A stretch of DNA of 64,000 nt from Acetobacter lambici (lineage in GTDB: Bacteria > Pseudomonadota > Alphaproteobacteria > Acetobacterales > Acetobacteraceae): positions 124,001 through 188,000 of the forward strand of contig NZ_WOTD01000001.1 in assembly GCF_011516885.1 (NCBI RefSeq), read 5' to 3'. This document shows, one piece after another, positions 1-8,334 of this stretch. Each line of letters begins with the position of its first letter. Position 1 is the first letter of the stretch. The notes beneath the pieces were generated by a model. It saw only the letters and a program-made list of their open reading frames with translations. It made no database searches and was not told the DNA's origin. The translations under genes and the position numbers were made by a program.

Positions 1-96
1 GTTCCTCTTACGGGCTGAATGCTGCTCACGGCCTGTTTTTCCTGATTGACGCAGAACCCTTGCGGGTTTGTGTCCTGTATCTATGTGTATTGGGCA

Positions 97-144
97 AATA
101 AAGCCCGCCACGCGGCCCGCATATACCGGGCGCGCACGGCGGGT
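97..144 (-). terminator. Probable Rho-independent terminator after ispG
   Basis: Just downstream of the ispG stop, the minus strand carries an imperfect G+C-rich hairpin (arms about 103-118 and 127-144; CCGCC against GGCGG plus an inner CCCG/CGGG block). It is followed by TTTATTTG. The same tail follows the phosphoglucomutase hairpin near 10.4 kb. The stem has mismatches, so this is a moderate call. The remaining bases 1-96 show no gene I can support. Confidence 0.5.
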
Positions 145-155
145 GATAGGCGAAC

Positions 156-1316
156 TTATTTGGCGGACGCCATATCCGGCAGTTCGGGGGTAGCCCCTTC
201 CTGCTTTGCGCGGGCTTCTTCAGCCTCAATGGCGGCTACGCGTTCTTCAACCAACTCAACAACGTGGCTGATCATGTCGCCTGCGGCAATGGTATGGTCC
301 TGCTTACCTGCGGAATAGACCATGTGACGGCCAGAGCCACCACCAGTCACACCCAGATCGGTCATAAGCGCTTCGCCTGGACCATTGACCACACACCCGA
401 TGATGGAGAGCGTGAGCGGGGTTTTAATGTGCGCAAGACGGTCTTCCAGTGTCTGGACCGTTTCCACCACATTAAAGCCCTGACGTGCGCAGGACGGGCA
501 GGAAATAATCTTGACCCCACGGTGGCGCAGGCCAAGGGATTTAAGAATATCCCACCCAACCAGCACTTCTTCTTCCGGTGCAGCGGAAAGCGAAACACGC
601 ATGGTGTCACCCACCCCGGCCCAGAGCAGATTGCCCAGCCCGATGGAGGATTTGACCGTACCGGCACGTTTGCTGCCTGCTTCGGTAATACCAATATGCA
701 GCGGGTAATCGCACGCATCTGCCAGCTGCTGATAGGCAGCAACCGCCATGAACACGTCAGACGCCTTTACGCTGATCTTAAATTCCCGGAAGTCATGATC
801 TTCCAGAATTTTGGCGTGTTCGAGCGCGCTTTCCACCAGAGCTTCGGGGTTGGGCTCACCGTATTTTTCCAGAAGGTGCTTTTCCAGCGACCCGGCGTTA
901 ACGCCAATACGAATGGAACAGCCGTAATCCTTGGCGGCCTGAACCACCTCGCGCACACGCTCCGCACTACCAATGTTGCCCGGATTGATGCGCAGGCACG
1001 CAGCGCCCGCCTTGGCAGCCTCGATCGCACGTTTGTAGTGGAAGTGAATATCGGCCACGATCGGCACGTTCACTTCCCTTACAATTTCAGCCAGTGCCGC
1101 CGTGCTTTCCTCATCCGGGCAGGAAACACGAACAATATCCACACCTGCCAGTTCGGCACGGCGAATCTGCTCAATGGTCGCCTGTGCATCGCTGGTCAAG
1201 GTATTGGTCATGGTCTGGACGGAAATCGGGGCATCTCCACCGACGGCTACCTTGCCGACGTGGATCTGCCGAGATTTCCGACGCTCGATATGCTGGTAAG
1301 GCCGGTAGCCGCTCAT
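156..1316 (-). CDS. ispG: 4-hydroxy-3-methylbut-2-en-1-yl diphosphate synthase (flavodoxin/ferredoxin-dependent)
   Basis: IspG (GcpE) catalyses the penultimate step of the non-mevalonate isoprenoid pathway, reducing MEcPP to HMBPP with a 4Fe-4S cluster in the cytoplasm. The 386-residue product has the family's usual bacterial length. It shows an N-terminal TIM-barrel region ([10 protein letters not shown], then [10 protein letters not shown] and [11 protein letters not shown]) and the C-terminal cluster ligands CPSCARQ and [10 protein letters not shown]. The start MSGYRPYQH gives a normal N-terminus. It is the last gene of the lysC / nitronate monooxygenase / rodZ-like run, 138 bp after the rodZ-like stop, and has a hairpin terminator behind it. 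An HTH/RodZ gene directly in front of ispG is a recurrent arrangement in proteobacteria. Confidence 0.97.
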   Translation of the reverse strand: MSGYRPYQHIERRKSRQIHVGKVAVGGDAPISVQTMTNTLTSDAQATIEQIRRAELAGVDIVRVSCPDEESTAALAEIVREVNVPIVADIHFHYKRAIEAAKAGAACLRINPGNIGSAERVREVVQAAKDYGCSIRIGVNAGSLEKHLLEKYGEPNPEALVESALEHAKILEDHDFREFKISVKASDVFMAVAAYQQLADACDYPLHIGITEAGSKRAGTVKSSIGLGNLLWAGVGDTMRVSLSAAPEEEVLVGWDILKSLGLRHRGVKIISCPSCARQGFNVVETVQTLEDRLAHIKTPLTLSIIGCVVNGPGEALMTDLGVTGGGSGRHMVYSAGKQDHTIAAGDMISHVVELVEERVAAIEAEEARAKQEGATPELPDMASAK

Positions 1317-1454
1317 CTTGCATCCTTTTGTCGAGACGACAGTTGGGGGAGGTCTGGCCGCGTTTCGGCGCTGCGGCGTCTCCCGCTCTAGGTTTGGTGC
1401 TTTCCTGCCAAAATCAAGGCCGGTTGGCTACACATAAAGCATGGAAAGAGCCAT

Positions 1455-2741
1455 TCAGTGCGCGCCAGCCCCATTAAGCTGGCGGGCGTTCAGGTCATCC
1501 GCACTGGGTTCGGCGGGGGGAGCCGCCCGGTGTGCTGCCGGTTTGACCGCCTCGGCCGGAGCCGCAGCAATGCCGCCTGCCCCAGCGCCTGAAGCCACTG
1601 CTGGCAGATCGGGCTTTGGCGCATCATCCCTTGTGGCCTTGGCTGGCAAACCAGCCCCCTGCTCCACAGGTGTAACCGCCGCGGGTGCGGCTGGCATGGG
1701 GCTTACACCGCCACCCGCCTGTACCTGCCGCACCGTTTCTGGCGTAAGCGCAATATGCCGCAATACAGCGCCATTCCTCCCCAATGGTGGGGTGGTCATT
1801 GTTCCTTGGGCAAGAGTGATGCCACCCGCATTCCCCACGGTCAGACTGTATGGTCCATTATCGGAGGGAACAGTCCATGCATCGCCCGATTGCAAAATAT
1901 GATCGTAAACGACCTTACCACCTGCATTCTTGAGCTGCACCCAGCTCGGAGCTGTCGCCTTGAGCATAAGGGGAGCGTCCACACTGGCCGTAGCCGTATC
2001 CGGCTGTGCATGAGATGGCTGCTCCACGTCAGGCACCGTTGCGGGCGTGGCCTGATTTTCAGGAGCGGCTGCTACGGAGGAAGATGCCACATCGGCTGTA
2101 TTGGTGGCATTGCCCGTAGGGGCTGCATCTACCCCGCTGGGCGTAACAGGCACGCTTTGTGGCGGAGCCGCCTGCGCACCAACGGGCACCTCCGCCATGT
2201 TGTGATCAGGCAAAATGGAGGCAACCTGCGGCGATGGTGCATTTTTTGCACTTTCACCGGGCATCAGGGTTGCTACAGGTGGCACGCGCTCTGGCACGGG
2301 GGGCACATGCCCGACAAAACAGTACCAGCCCACATAGCTTGCCAGAATAACGACCAACCCCAGCGAAATACTAACGGCTGGCGGCAGACGGCGGTCGGGT
2401 GGCGGATCGGGAAAATCCAGATCAGGCTTGCGCGTGCCCAGCCGCCCTTCCTGCCGGTATAGCTTGAGCATCTGGTCGGGATTGAACCCAAGAGCCTGCC
2501 CATACGTACGCAAAAAACCCAGAGCATAGACCTCTGCTGGCAGTACACTGGAATTTCCACTTTCCAGCGCGTCCAGATAAACGCTGCGAATCCGCAACCA
2601 GGCAGAAACATCTCCGATGCTCCAGCCAAGCTGCTCACGGCGCTTACGCAAAGCTTCGCCTACCCCCAGAACCTCCACATCTGGAAGCGGGGGTAATGGC
2701 GAGCCTTGCTCATGATCAGAACCTTGGGCGTATTCAGCCAT
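1455..2741 (-). CDS. rodZ: RodZ-like membrane protein with N-terminal helix-turn-helix
   Basis: RodZ links the MreB cytoskeleton to the cell-wall elongation machinery. From the ATG at 2741 the product is 428 residues. It has a Xre-type HTH in roughly residues 25-90 (GEALRKRREQLGWSIGDVSA, then VYALGFLRTYGQALG). One transmembrane helix follows near residue 135 (SISLGLVVILASYVGWYCFV), then a Pro/Ala/Val-rich periplasmic linker, a DUF4115-like domain (WVQLKNAGGKVVYDHILQSG) and a Pro/Ala-rich tail. I chose 2741 because the HTH follows directly and the ATG overlaps the upstream stop as ATGGCTGA; a longer reading from 2804 adds 21 residues unlike the family. The linker and tail are low-complexity and likely variable. 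Confidence 0.85.
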   Translation of the reverse strand: MAEYAQGSDHEQGSPLPPLPDVEVLGVGEALRKRREQLGWSIGDVSAWLRIRSVYLDALESGNSSVLPAEVYALGFLRTYGQALGFNPDQMLKLYRQEGRLGTRKPDLDFPDPPPDRRLPPAVSISLGLVVILASYVGWYCFVGHVPPVPERVPPVATLMPGESAKNAPSPQVASILPDHNMAEVPVGAQAAPPQSVPVTPSGVDAAPTGNATNTADVASSSVAAAPENQATPATVPDVEQPSHAQPDTATASVDAPLMLKATAPSWVQLKNAGGKVVYDHILQSGDAWTVPSDNGPYSLTVGNAGGITLAQGTMTTPPLGRNGAVLRHIALTPETVRQVQAGGGVSPMPAAPAAVTPVEQGAGLPAKATRDDAPKPDLPAVASGAGAGGIAAAPAEAVKPAAHRAAPPAEPSADDLNARQLNGAGAH

Positions 2742-3822
2742 CCGCATCCATACGACGTTGTTGACGTACCAGAGCCACAGTAGCCTGATCGACCAGATCT
2801 TCAATGATCTGCGCCACAGGCTGGACAGATGTTACCATACCAACAGACTGGCCTGCCATAACAGACCCCTGTTCAACATCGCCGTCAATAACCGCACGGC
2901 GCAGCGCACCCGCCCAGAAGTGCTCAATTTCAAGCTGGGCAGCCTCACGCGTTAATTCACCGGACTGAAAACGGCGGATCACGTCTGCCTGATGGGTAAC
3001 AAACTGCCGCCCGCCCTCGTTGCCCAACGCGCGCACGGGAATAACCGGAAAGCGGTCATCGAGTTGAACAGAGGTTATGGCGTCACGCGCGGCGGCACGC
3101 ACAAACGCTTTTTTGAATTTTTCGTGAGCAATGCTTTCCTCGGCCGCGGCAAAGCGCGTGCCCAACTGCCCACCCGAAGCCCCCAGTTCCAGATAGGAGA
3201 GCAGAGCGTCCCCCCGACCCAGACCACCGGCCACAAAAACCGGAACACTCTGGATATGGGGAAGAATTTCCTGTGCCAGAACCGTCAGCGAAACCGGACC
3301 AACATGCCCGCCAGCCTCGGCCCCTTCAATCACCAGCGCGTCCACGCCCATTTTGACCAGACGCTTGGCCAGAACCAGCGCGGGGGAGAAGGCAATAACC
3401 TTTGCCCCACCATCCTTGATCGCCTTGATAGCCGCACCGGGCGGAATACCCCCGGCCAGCACAATATGACCAACACCCGCGTCCAGACAGACCTGCACCA
3501 GTTCGTCCAACTGCGGGTGCATGGTAATCAGGTTCACACCAAACGGGCGATCGGTCAGGGCGCGGGTCGCCTTAATTTCCTCCGCCAGACGCGCAGGCTC
3601 CATGGCCCCGCAGGCAATAACCCCAAAGCCACCGGCATTGGAAATGGCGGACACCAGATTACGCTCACTGACCCAGGACATGGCCCCGCCAAGAATGGCG
3701 TATTGCGTACCCAAAAATTCGGTCCCACGCCGCCACAACGCACCCAGCCGCTTGCGGGCGCGTTGTAGTTCTACCTGTGTGGGTTCGTCGGTCGCGGTAA
3801 TCGCGTTGCTTTGCTCAGACAT
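2734..3822 (-). CDS. Nitronate monooxygenase-like FMN enzyme (2-nitropropane dioxygenase family)
   Basis: The 362-residue product is a TIM-barrel flavoprotein of the 2-nitropropane dioxygenase / nitronate monooxygenase family, which oxidises alkyl nitronates using FMN. Visible marks are QYAILGGAMSWVSERNLVSA at the N-terminus, FGVNLITMHP, VIEGAEAGGHVGP and the FMN-phosphate loop FVAGGLGRGDALLSYLELGA. The start at 3822 (MSEQSNAITA) is set by the overlap with the lysC stop, ATGTCTGA, which is the same 8-base pattern seen at its own 3' end with rodZ. The family also contains enoyl-ACP reductases (FabK) and enzymes of unknown substrate, so the reaction is not fixed by sequence. Co-transcription with lysC and rodZ is nearly certain from the overlaps. 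Confidence 0.85.
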   Translation of the reverse strand: MSEQSNAITATDEPTQVELQRARKRLGALWRRGTEFLGTQYAILGGAMSWVSERNLVSAISNAGGFGVIACGAMEPARLAEEIKATRALTDRPFGVNLITMHPQLDELVQVCLDAGVGHIVLAGGIPPGAAIKAIKDGGAKVIAFSPALVLAKRLVKMGVDALVIEGAEAGGHVGPVSLTVLAQEILPHIQSVPVFVAGGLGRGDALLSYLELGASGGQLGTRFAAAEESIAHEKFKKAFVRAAARDAITSVQLDDRFPVIPVRALGNEGGRQFVTHQADVIRRFQSGELTREAAQLEIEHFWAGALRRAVIDGDVEQGSVMAGQSVGMVTSVQPVAQIIEDLVDQATVALVRQQRRMDADG

Positions 3823-5068
3823 TATCCAACCCATATGCGGTATGCAGGGCCCGCACGGCAAGCTCTGCGTATTCCGCCGCCACCAGCACCGAAATCTTGA
3901 TTTCGCTGGTGGAGATGGCCTGAATGTTAATGGACCGCTCCGAAAGTGTACGGAACATGGTGCTGGCCACCCCTGCGTGCGAGCGCATACCCGTGCCCAC
4001 AACGCTGATCTTAACAATATCGGGGTCGGTCGCCAGCTCTTCGTACTGCACGGAGTCCCGCACACTTTCCAGCACGTTGATCGCCTGCGGCAGATCGCTC
4101 TTGCTGGTGGTAAAGGTCATGTTGGTCGTGCCGTCCGCCCCGGTGCTCTGCACGATCATGTCCACGTTCACATGGGCTTCGCTCATGGGGCCAAAAATTG
4201 CGGCGGCAATACCGGGCCGATCCGGAATCCGCCGGACCGACAGCTTGGCTTCATCACGGGAGTAGGCAATGCCGGTAACCAGTTTCTTTTCCACGATTTC
4301 GTCCTCATCCACCACCAAAGACCCCGGAAGATGCCCTTCCATAACAGCCGGGCCATCCGCAAAGCTGGAAAGCACCTGCACGCGCACCCCTTCGCGCATG
4401 GCAAGGCCTACGCTGCGGGTTTGCAGCACCTTGGCACCAACAGAAGCCAGTTCCAGCATTTCCTCATAGGTAATTTTATCAAGCTTGCGCGCCTTGGGCA
4501 CAATGCGCGGGTCGGTTGTGTAAATACCGTCCACATCGGTGTAGATATCGCACCGGTCCGCCTTGATCGCTGCGGCAAGGGCCACGGCCGAAGTATCCGA
4601 CCCACCACGCCCAAGGGTGGAAACACGCCCGTCGGGTGCCACACCCTGAAAACCCGCAACAACCGGCACCATGCCCTCGGCCATGCAGCCCAGCAGCTTT
4701 GCGCCATCAATCGAATCCAGACTGGCCTTGCCATGCGCCGAATCGGTCAGGATCGGCACCTGCCACCCCGCGAACGAGCGTGAGGGCACGCCGAGCTTCT
4801 GCAACGCAATAGCCAGCAGGCCACTTGTCACCTGCTCACCCGTGGCCACAATGGAATCGTATTCCTTGGGGTCATGCAAAGGAGAGAGGGACTGGCAGAA
4901 ACCGACAAGCCTGTTTGTCTCCCCCGCCATGGCGGACACGACAACAAGAACATCACATCCTGCGTCTTTCTGTTTTTTGACGCGTTCGGCCACGGCGCGA
5001 ATACGATCAAGGTCGCCGACAGACGTTCCGCCGAATTTCATGACAATCCGGGGTGCGGAACCGGACAT
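3815..5068 (-). CDS. lysC: Aspartate kinase
   Basis: Aspartate kinase phosphorylates L-aspartate, the first step towards lysine, threonine, methionine and diaminopimelate. The 417-residue product starts at MSGSAPRIV and shows the nucleotide-binding KFGGTSVGDL, the substrate region GRGGSDTSAVALAAA and the TDVDGIYTTDPRIVPKA block. Two C-terminal ACT domains begin near KLSVRRIPDRPGIAAAIFG and near KISVVGTGMRSHAGVAS, so feedback control by lysine and/or threonine is expected. The frame is open to 5107, but MSGSAP at 5068 matches family N-termini. It heads a unit with overlapping downstream genes. In the opposite direction ubiG starts at 5241, leaving a shared 172-bp promoter region. Confidence 0.97.
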   Translation of the reverse strand: MSGSAPRIVMKFGGTSVGDLDRIRAVAERVKKQKDAGCDVLVVVSAMAGETNRLVGFCQSLSPLHDPKEYDSIVATGEQVTSGLLAIALQKLGVPSRSFAGWQVPILTDSAHGKASLDSIDGAKLLGCMAEGMVPVVAGFQGVAPDGRVSTLGRGGSDTSAVALAAAIKADRCDIYTDVDGIYTTDPRIVPKARKLDKITYEEMLELASVGAKVLQTRSVGLAMREGVRVQVLSSFADGPAVMEGHLPGSLVVDEDEIVEKKLVTGIAYSRDEAKLSVRRIPDRPGIAAAIFGPMSEAHVNVDMIVQSTGADGTTNMTFTTSKSDLPQAINVLESVRDSVQYEELATDPDIVKISVVGTGMRSHAGVASTMFRTLSERSINIQAISTSEIKISVLVAAEYAELAVRALHTAYGLDNV

Positions 5069-5240
5069 AGCTTTATTCTCCACCAGACAAGCCGCAGAAC
5101 ATGCCACCCATCCCTATTTGTTCCTGACTTTGCCAGAAAAGACGAACAGGAACGGTTGCACAGCTTTACAAGGCGCGTCACATAACCTTCCCGGCCCCCT
5201 TTCGTCCAGCGGGGAGACCAGCAGGAAAGGATTTTGTTGC

Positions 5241-5981
5241 ATGAACGCCACCAGCCCACACGCGGCCTCTTCGGTCTCTGATGAAGAAATCGCACGGTTT
5301 AGCGCCCTTGCGGAGCAGTGGTGGAATCCTTCCGGCCCCATGCGCCCACTGCACGCCATGAATGCGTTGCGCATAGACTGGGCCTGCCGCCACCTTCCAT
5401 TGCGTGGCCGCACAACCCGCCGTGCAAAAATTCTGGACATTGGGTGTGGTGCCGGACTGGCGAGCGAAGCACTGGCCACAGCCGGGTACGACGTACTTGG
5501 ATTGGATGCCTCGGCCAATGGCATTGCCGCAGCAAAGGAACATCTGGCCTCCAACCCGCTGCCCGAACATGCAGGCCCGCTGCATTACCGCAACGGCAGC
5601 GCAGAAGACCTTGTGGCTGAAGGCACGCAGTTTGACGCGGTTGTCGCGTTAGAAATTATTGAGCATGTCACTGATCCTGCGGCATTTATGGAGATGCTTT
5701 CCCAGCTTGCCGGACCAAAGGGCACGGTTATTGTCTCCACCATGAACCGCACATTGCGCTCCCTTGCGGTTGGCAAGATCGGTGCTGAATATATTCTGCG
5801 GCTGCTGCCCGTGGGCACTCATGAATGGCGCAAGTTCATCCAGCCATCCGAACTGGGGCAATATGCCCGTGCGGCGGGCCTGCGCATGACCGCCATAGCT
5901 GGCATGGCCCCCGGCCCCATGGGCTGGAAAGAAACCCGCGACCTAGGCATTAACTACATTGCGGCATTTACAAAGTATTGA
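5241..5981 (+). CDS. ubiG: Ubiquinone biosynthesis O-methyltransferase
   Basis: UbiG carries out both O-methylations in ubiquinone synthesis using S-adenosylmethionine, at the inner face of the membrane. The 246-residue product has FSALAEQWWNPSGPMRPLH at the N-terminus, which is the UbiG signature, the SAM motif ILDIGCGAGLASEALA, VALEIIEHVTDP, and the C-terminal GINYIAAFTK. The ATG at 5241 is preceded by a good ribosome binding site (AGGAAAGGA at 5223-5231); an upstream open frame reaching 4671 is antisense to lysC and not part of the protein. It is a single gene, divergent from lysC, closed by a strong hairpin at 5996-6028. Confidence 0.96.
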   Translation: MNATSPHAASSVSDEEIARFSALAEQWWNPSGPMRPLHAMNALRIDWACRHLPLRGRTTRRAKILDIGCGAGLASEALATAGYDVLGLDASANGIAAAKEHLASNPLPEHAGPLHYRNGSAEDLVAEGTQFDAVVALEIIEHVTDPAAFMEMLSQLAGPKGTVIVSTMNRTLRSLAVGKIGAEYILRLLPVGTHEWRKFIQPSELGQYARAAGLRMTAIAGMAPGPMGWKETRDLGINYIAAFTKY

Positions 5982-5995
5982 TTTTAAAATTTTTA

Positions 5996-6028
5996 CTGGT
6001 CTGGAGAGGTTTTTACGCTCCAGACCAG
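5996..6028. terminator. Perfect 11-bp hairpin between convergent ubiG and DUF2147 gene
   Basis: CTGGTCTGGAG (5996-6006) is exactly complementary to CTCCAGACCAG (6018-6028) with an 11-base loop. It lies between two genes that converge, so it probably ends transcription from both sides. Neither flank has a clean T-run (the left flank is A+T-rich), so efficiency is uncertain. Confidence 0.6.
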
Positions 6029-6034
6029 CCAACA

Positions 6035-6547
6035 TTATTTGACTGCGTCCGGGATTTTGCACACTGGCCCCATGGCAGGGCCGGTGTAGCGGGTCCATGT
6101 CTGGGTTTCCCCAAAAATGGGTAGCCCGATATAACCTCGTAGCTTGAGCACATCGGGCTGGGCCAGCCATATCTGCGAATCATATAGGTGCCCTGTATCG
6201 GGGTCCAGAATATGCCCCGCCCAGCGCCCCTCGTTACTGTCTGCCATTGGATGAAAATCCGTTAGCATCAGCAGGTTACATTCTGTTTTGCCATCATGCC
6301 CATGCGGCACGTCCGTGCCCTCATAACGTAGGCCAATAAGATGGCCGCACAGATTTTGGCCGCACCGGTCGATTTTAAACACGCCGTCATGGTCCTGACT
6401 AAGCCAGTAACCACTCAGCCCCGCTTCATTCGATAGAGGTTCCGCAGCGGAAAGAGACACGGGAACACCAGCCAGAAACACAGCCAGCAGGGCAGCAAGC
6501 CCCACCTTGGCTTTACGCACCACGCCGGACTTTCCGTCTTTTTTCAT
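6035..6547 (-). CDS. Exported DUF2147 family protein
   Basis: The product is 170 residues with a signal peptide of about 35 residues (basic KKDGKSGVVRKAK, then GLAALLAVFLAGVPVSLSAA, likely cleaved after SLSAA). The mature part matches the DUF2147 family by its layout: GYWLSQDHDGVFKIDRCGQ, LCGHLIGLRY and GHILDPDTGHLYDSQIWL, then LKLRGYIGLPIFGETQTW. DUF2147 proteins are small periplasmic beta-rich proteins related to lipocalin-like folds; their function is not established. The two cysteines in DRCGQNLCG and one near the C-terminus (GPVCKIP) could form disulfides. It lies 115 bp downstream of the DUF1178 gene on the same strand, so it could be co-transcribed. Confidence 0.8.
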   Translation of the reverse strand: MKKDGKSGVVRKAKVGLAALLAVFLAGVPVSLSAAEPLSNEAGLSGYWLSQDHDGVFKIDRCGQNLCGHLIGLRYEGTDVPHGHDGKTECNLLMLTDFHPMADSNEGRWAGHILDPDTGHLYDSQIWLAQPDVLKLRGYIGLPIFGETQTWTRYTGPAMGPVCKIPDAVK

Positions 6548-6662
6548 CTCTGCCTCTCCCTCAACCGGGCTGGCGGTATGGCCTACCCCGTCCAGCCCTG
6601 TAGGATGTGGGGGACCACCCTCTAACGCACCACCCCCATTTGTATATGGTCAGCCCAGACAT

Positions 6663-7151
6663 TCAACTGTCCGTATCGCGCACCCAGGGAACATTCTGGA
6701 ACGCAACGCCTTCTTCTTTCAGTTCTTCTTGCTGGGTCTGAGACATCTCACCATAAATCCCGCGCTCCGGGGCTTCGCCATAATGAATGCGCAAGGCTTC
6801 ATCTGCAAACCGGTTACCCACGTTTTCACAATTTTCTTCAATTGTGCGCCGCACTTCGCGCAGGGTGCCCAATACCACATCCGGCAGAACCGGTAGCACC
6901 TGCCCTGCTGCGGGGGTGGGCGTGGCGGCCGGGGCTGCTGCCGCCACATCCGGCACCACGTTCTGCGGTGCCGCACGCTTTGGGGCACGCCCAACAATGG
7001 CTGGGGCCATAGGAGCCTGATCCACGCTGGCCGTACCGCAGTCAGGGCAGCTTAGAAGGTGCTTCTGCCTGAGCATGGCAAATGTACTGCTGTCTTTGTA
7101 CCAACCTTCAAACACATGGCCATTGGCGCAACGTAAACGATAGCAGATCAT
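6663..7151 (-). CDS. DUF1178 family protein
   Basis: The 162-residue product begins MICYRLRCANGHVFEGWYKD and carries SCPDCGTASVDQAPMAPAIV. The two Cys pairs (C3/C8 and CPDC) look like a zinc-ribbon, and the C-terminal half (FADEALRIHYGE, RGIYGEMSQTQ) is the typical DUF1178 ending. The middle is an Ala/Pro-rich linker. The family is widespread in alpha- and betaproteobacteria with no settled function. It sits 44 bp after the glutaredoxin gene on the same strand, an association seen repeatedly in alphaproteobacteria. In many relatives a carbon-nitrogen hydrolase lies between the two; it is absent here. Confidence 0.87.
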   Translation of the reverse strand: MICYRLRCANGHVFEGWYKDSSTFAMLRQKHLLSCPDCGTASVDQAPMAPAIVGRAPKRAAPQNVVPDVAAAAPAATPTPAAGQVLPVLPDVVLGTLREVRRTIEENCENVGNRFADEALRIHYGEAPERGIYGEMSQTQQEELKEEGVAFQNVPWVRDTDS

Positions 7152-7195
7152 GTCAACTTACCTTGGCGGCATACCGTCCCGGTCGTGGCGGACAA

Positions 7196-7456
7196 TCAGC
7201 TCAGGCCCAGCAGACCGTTCAACTGGCCGCTACGTTCCAGCCGCATCAGGTCGTCACATCCACCAAGCGCTTTGCCGTCCACAAATGTCTGGGGCACTGT
7301 TGTCTGCCCGCCCGACAATGCTATGGCCTGCTCCCGCTCGGCCGTACCGCGGGGGGCATTGACCTCGGTAAACGGGACTTTTTTGCTTTCCAGCAAAGCA
7401 ACAGCGCGCATGCAGTAGGGGCAACCGGGCTGGGTATAAATCTTGATTTCAGGCAT
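7196..7456 (-). CDS. grxC: Glutaredoxin 3
   Basis: This is a small 86-residue dithiol glutaredoxin with the active site QPGCPYCMRA (Cys12 and Cys15), the cis-Pro region TTVPQTFVDG and the GGCDDLMRLE glutathione-contact segment. It reduces protein disulfides and mixed glutathione disulfides in the cytoplasm at the expense of glutathione. Length and N-terminus (MPEIKIYTQP) match GrxC. It lies 65 bp downstream of comF on the same strand and ahead of the DUF1178 gene, likely one transcript. Confidence 0.95.
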   Translation of the reverse strand: MPEIKIYTQPGCPYCMRAVALLESKKVPFTEVNAPRGTAEREQAIALSGGQTTVPQTFVDGKALGGCDDLMRLERSGQLNGLLGLS

Positions 7457-7521
7457 AAACTGTCCTTACTGGTTCTGGGTTATGGATACAATCAGCTTTT
7501 CTGGAGGCCATGTTATGGTCT

Positions 7522-8274
7522 TCATCCGACATGTCCATAGTCCGGTTGATCCATGTCCACATCCCGGCGGGGCGGCACCACCCCGGCGACCAGCAGGCTC
7601 ACGCTCCGTGCCCCGCCCTGAAGCAGAGCATTGGTGCAGGCTGCTGCCGTGGCGCCTGTTGTCAGCAGGTCATCCACCACCACAATATCGCGCCCGCGCA
7701 CCCTCGGCCCGCAGGACGAACGCAACATGATAGCCTGCGCCACCTCATCCCACCTTGCCTGACGCGAGAATGACGCCAAAGGTACGGTGGAGCGAACACG
7801 GACCAGTGCATCAGGCAGGCAGCGCAGGCCAGCGAGCTTTGCCACAGCATGCGCCAGCAAAGCGGCCTGATTGTAGCGCCGCCTGAACAAACGCCAACGA
7901 TGCACGGGTACGGGCACAACAAGCGCATCATCCACCAGAATGTCCCGCCCGACCCGCACCATCTGCTGGGCAAGAAACGCGGCGTTATCTGTTTGGTCTG
8001 CATATTTGAGCTTTAAAATCAGCTCCCTTGCGACACTTTCGTAAACAAAGGCCGCCCGCGCCTGCCCCCATGCAGAGTGGTGCCGCTCGCAGGCCGGGCA
8101 CAGGCCGTCCGCCCCCAGCATGCCCGCGCTGACCTGTGGAACCGCGCAGGCTTTGCAAAATGGTGCAACAACGCCGTGCAGGCGCGCAAAACAGGCAGAG
8201 CATAACAGACCATGCCGCGCAACATCCGCCCCGCAATGCAGACAGGCTGGCGGATAGAGCACTCCCAGCGCCAT
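7522..8274 (-). CDS. comF: ComF family phosphoribosyltransferase-like protein
   Basis: The 250-residue product starts with a four-cysteine zinc finger (PPACLHCGADV, LLCSACFARLHG), has a second Cys set (FCKACAVPQ, LCPACERHH), then a phosphoribosyltransferase-type fold ending in the PRPP loop GRDIVVVDDLLTTGATAAAC. ComF proteins of naturally competent bacteria help move incoming single-stranded DNA; in other bacteria the role is unclear. The ATG at 8274 is the first plausible start; an in-frame GTG about 50 bases upstream is an alternative. A frame extending to 8772 is antisense to the neighbouring methyltransferase and should not be included. It is divergent from that methyltransferase with a 60-bp gap. 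Confidence 0.85.
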   Translation of the reverse strand: MALGVLYPPACLHCGADVARHGLLCSACFARLHGVVAPFCKACAVPQVSAGMLGADGLCPACERHHSAWGQARAAFVYESVARELILKLKYADQTDNAAFLAQQMVRVGRDILVDDALVVPVPVHRWRLFRRRYNQAALLAHAVAKLAGLRCLPDALVRVRSTVPLASFSRQARWDEVAQAIMLRSSCGPRVRGRDIVVVDDLLTTGATAAACTNALLQGGARSVSLLVAGVVPPRRDVDMDQPDYGHVG

Positions 8275-8334
8275 CTGCCCCAAAGGCCGCAACCGCGCCA
8301 CAACACCACCCGCTAGAGCAAACACAGGTTTGTC

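Noticed and set aside
264-1391. 375-codon plus-strand open frame opposite ispG
   Set aside because: Shadow of ispG; composition typical of antisense frames.
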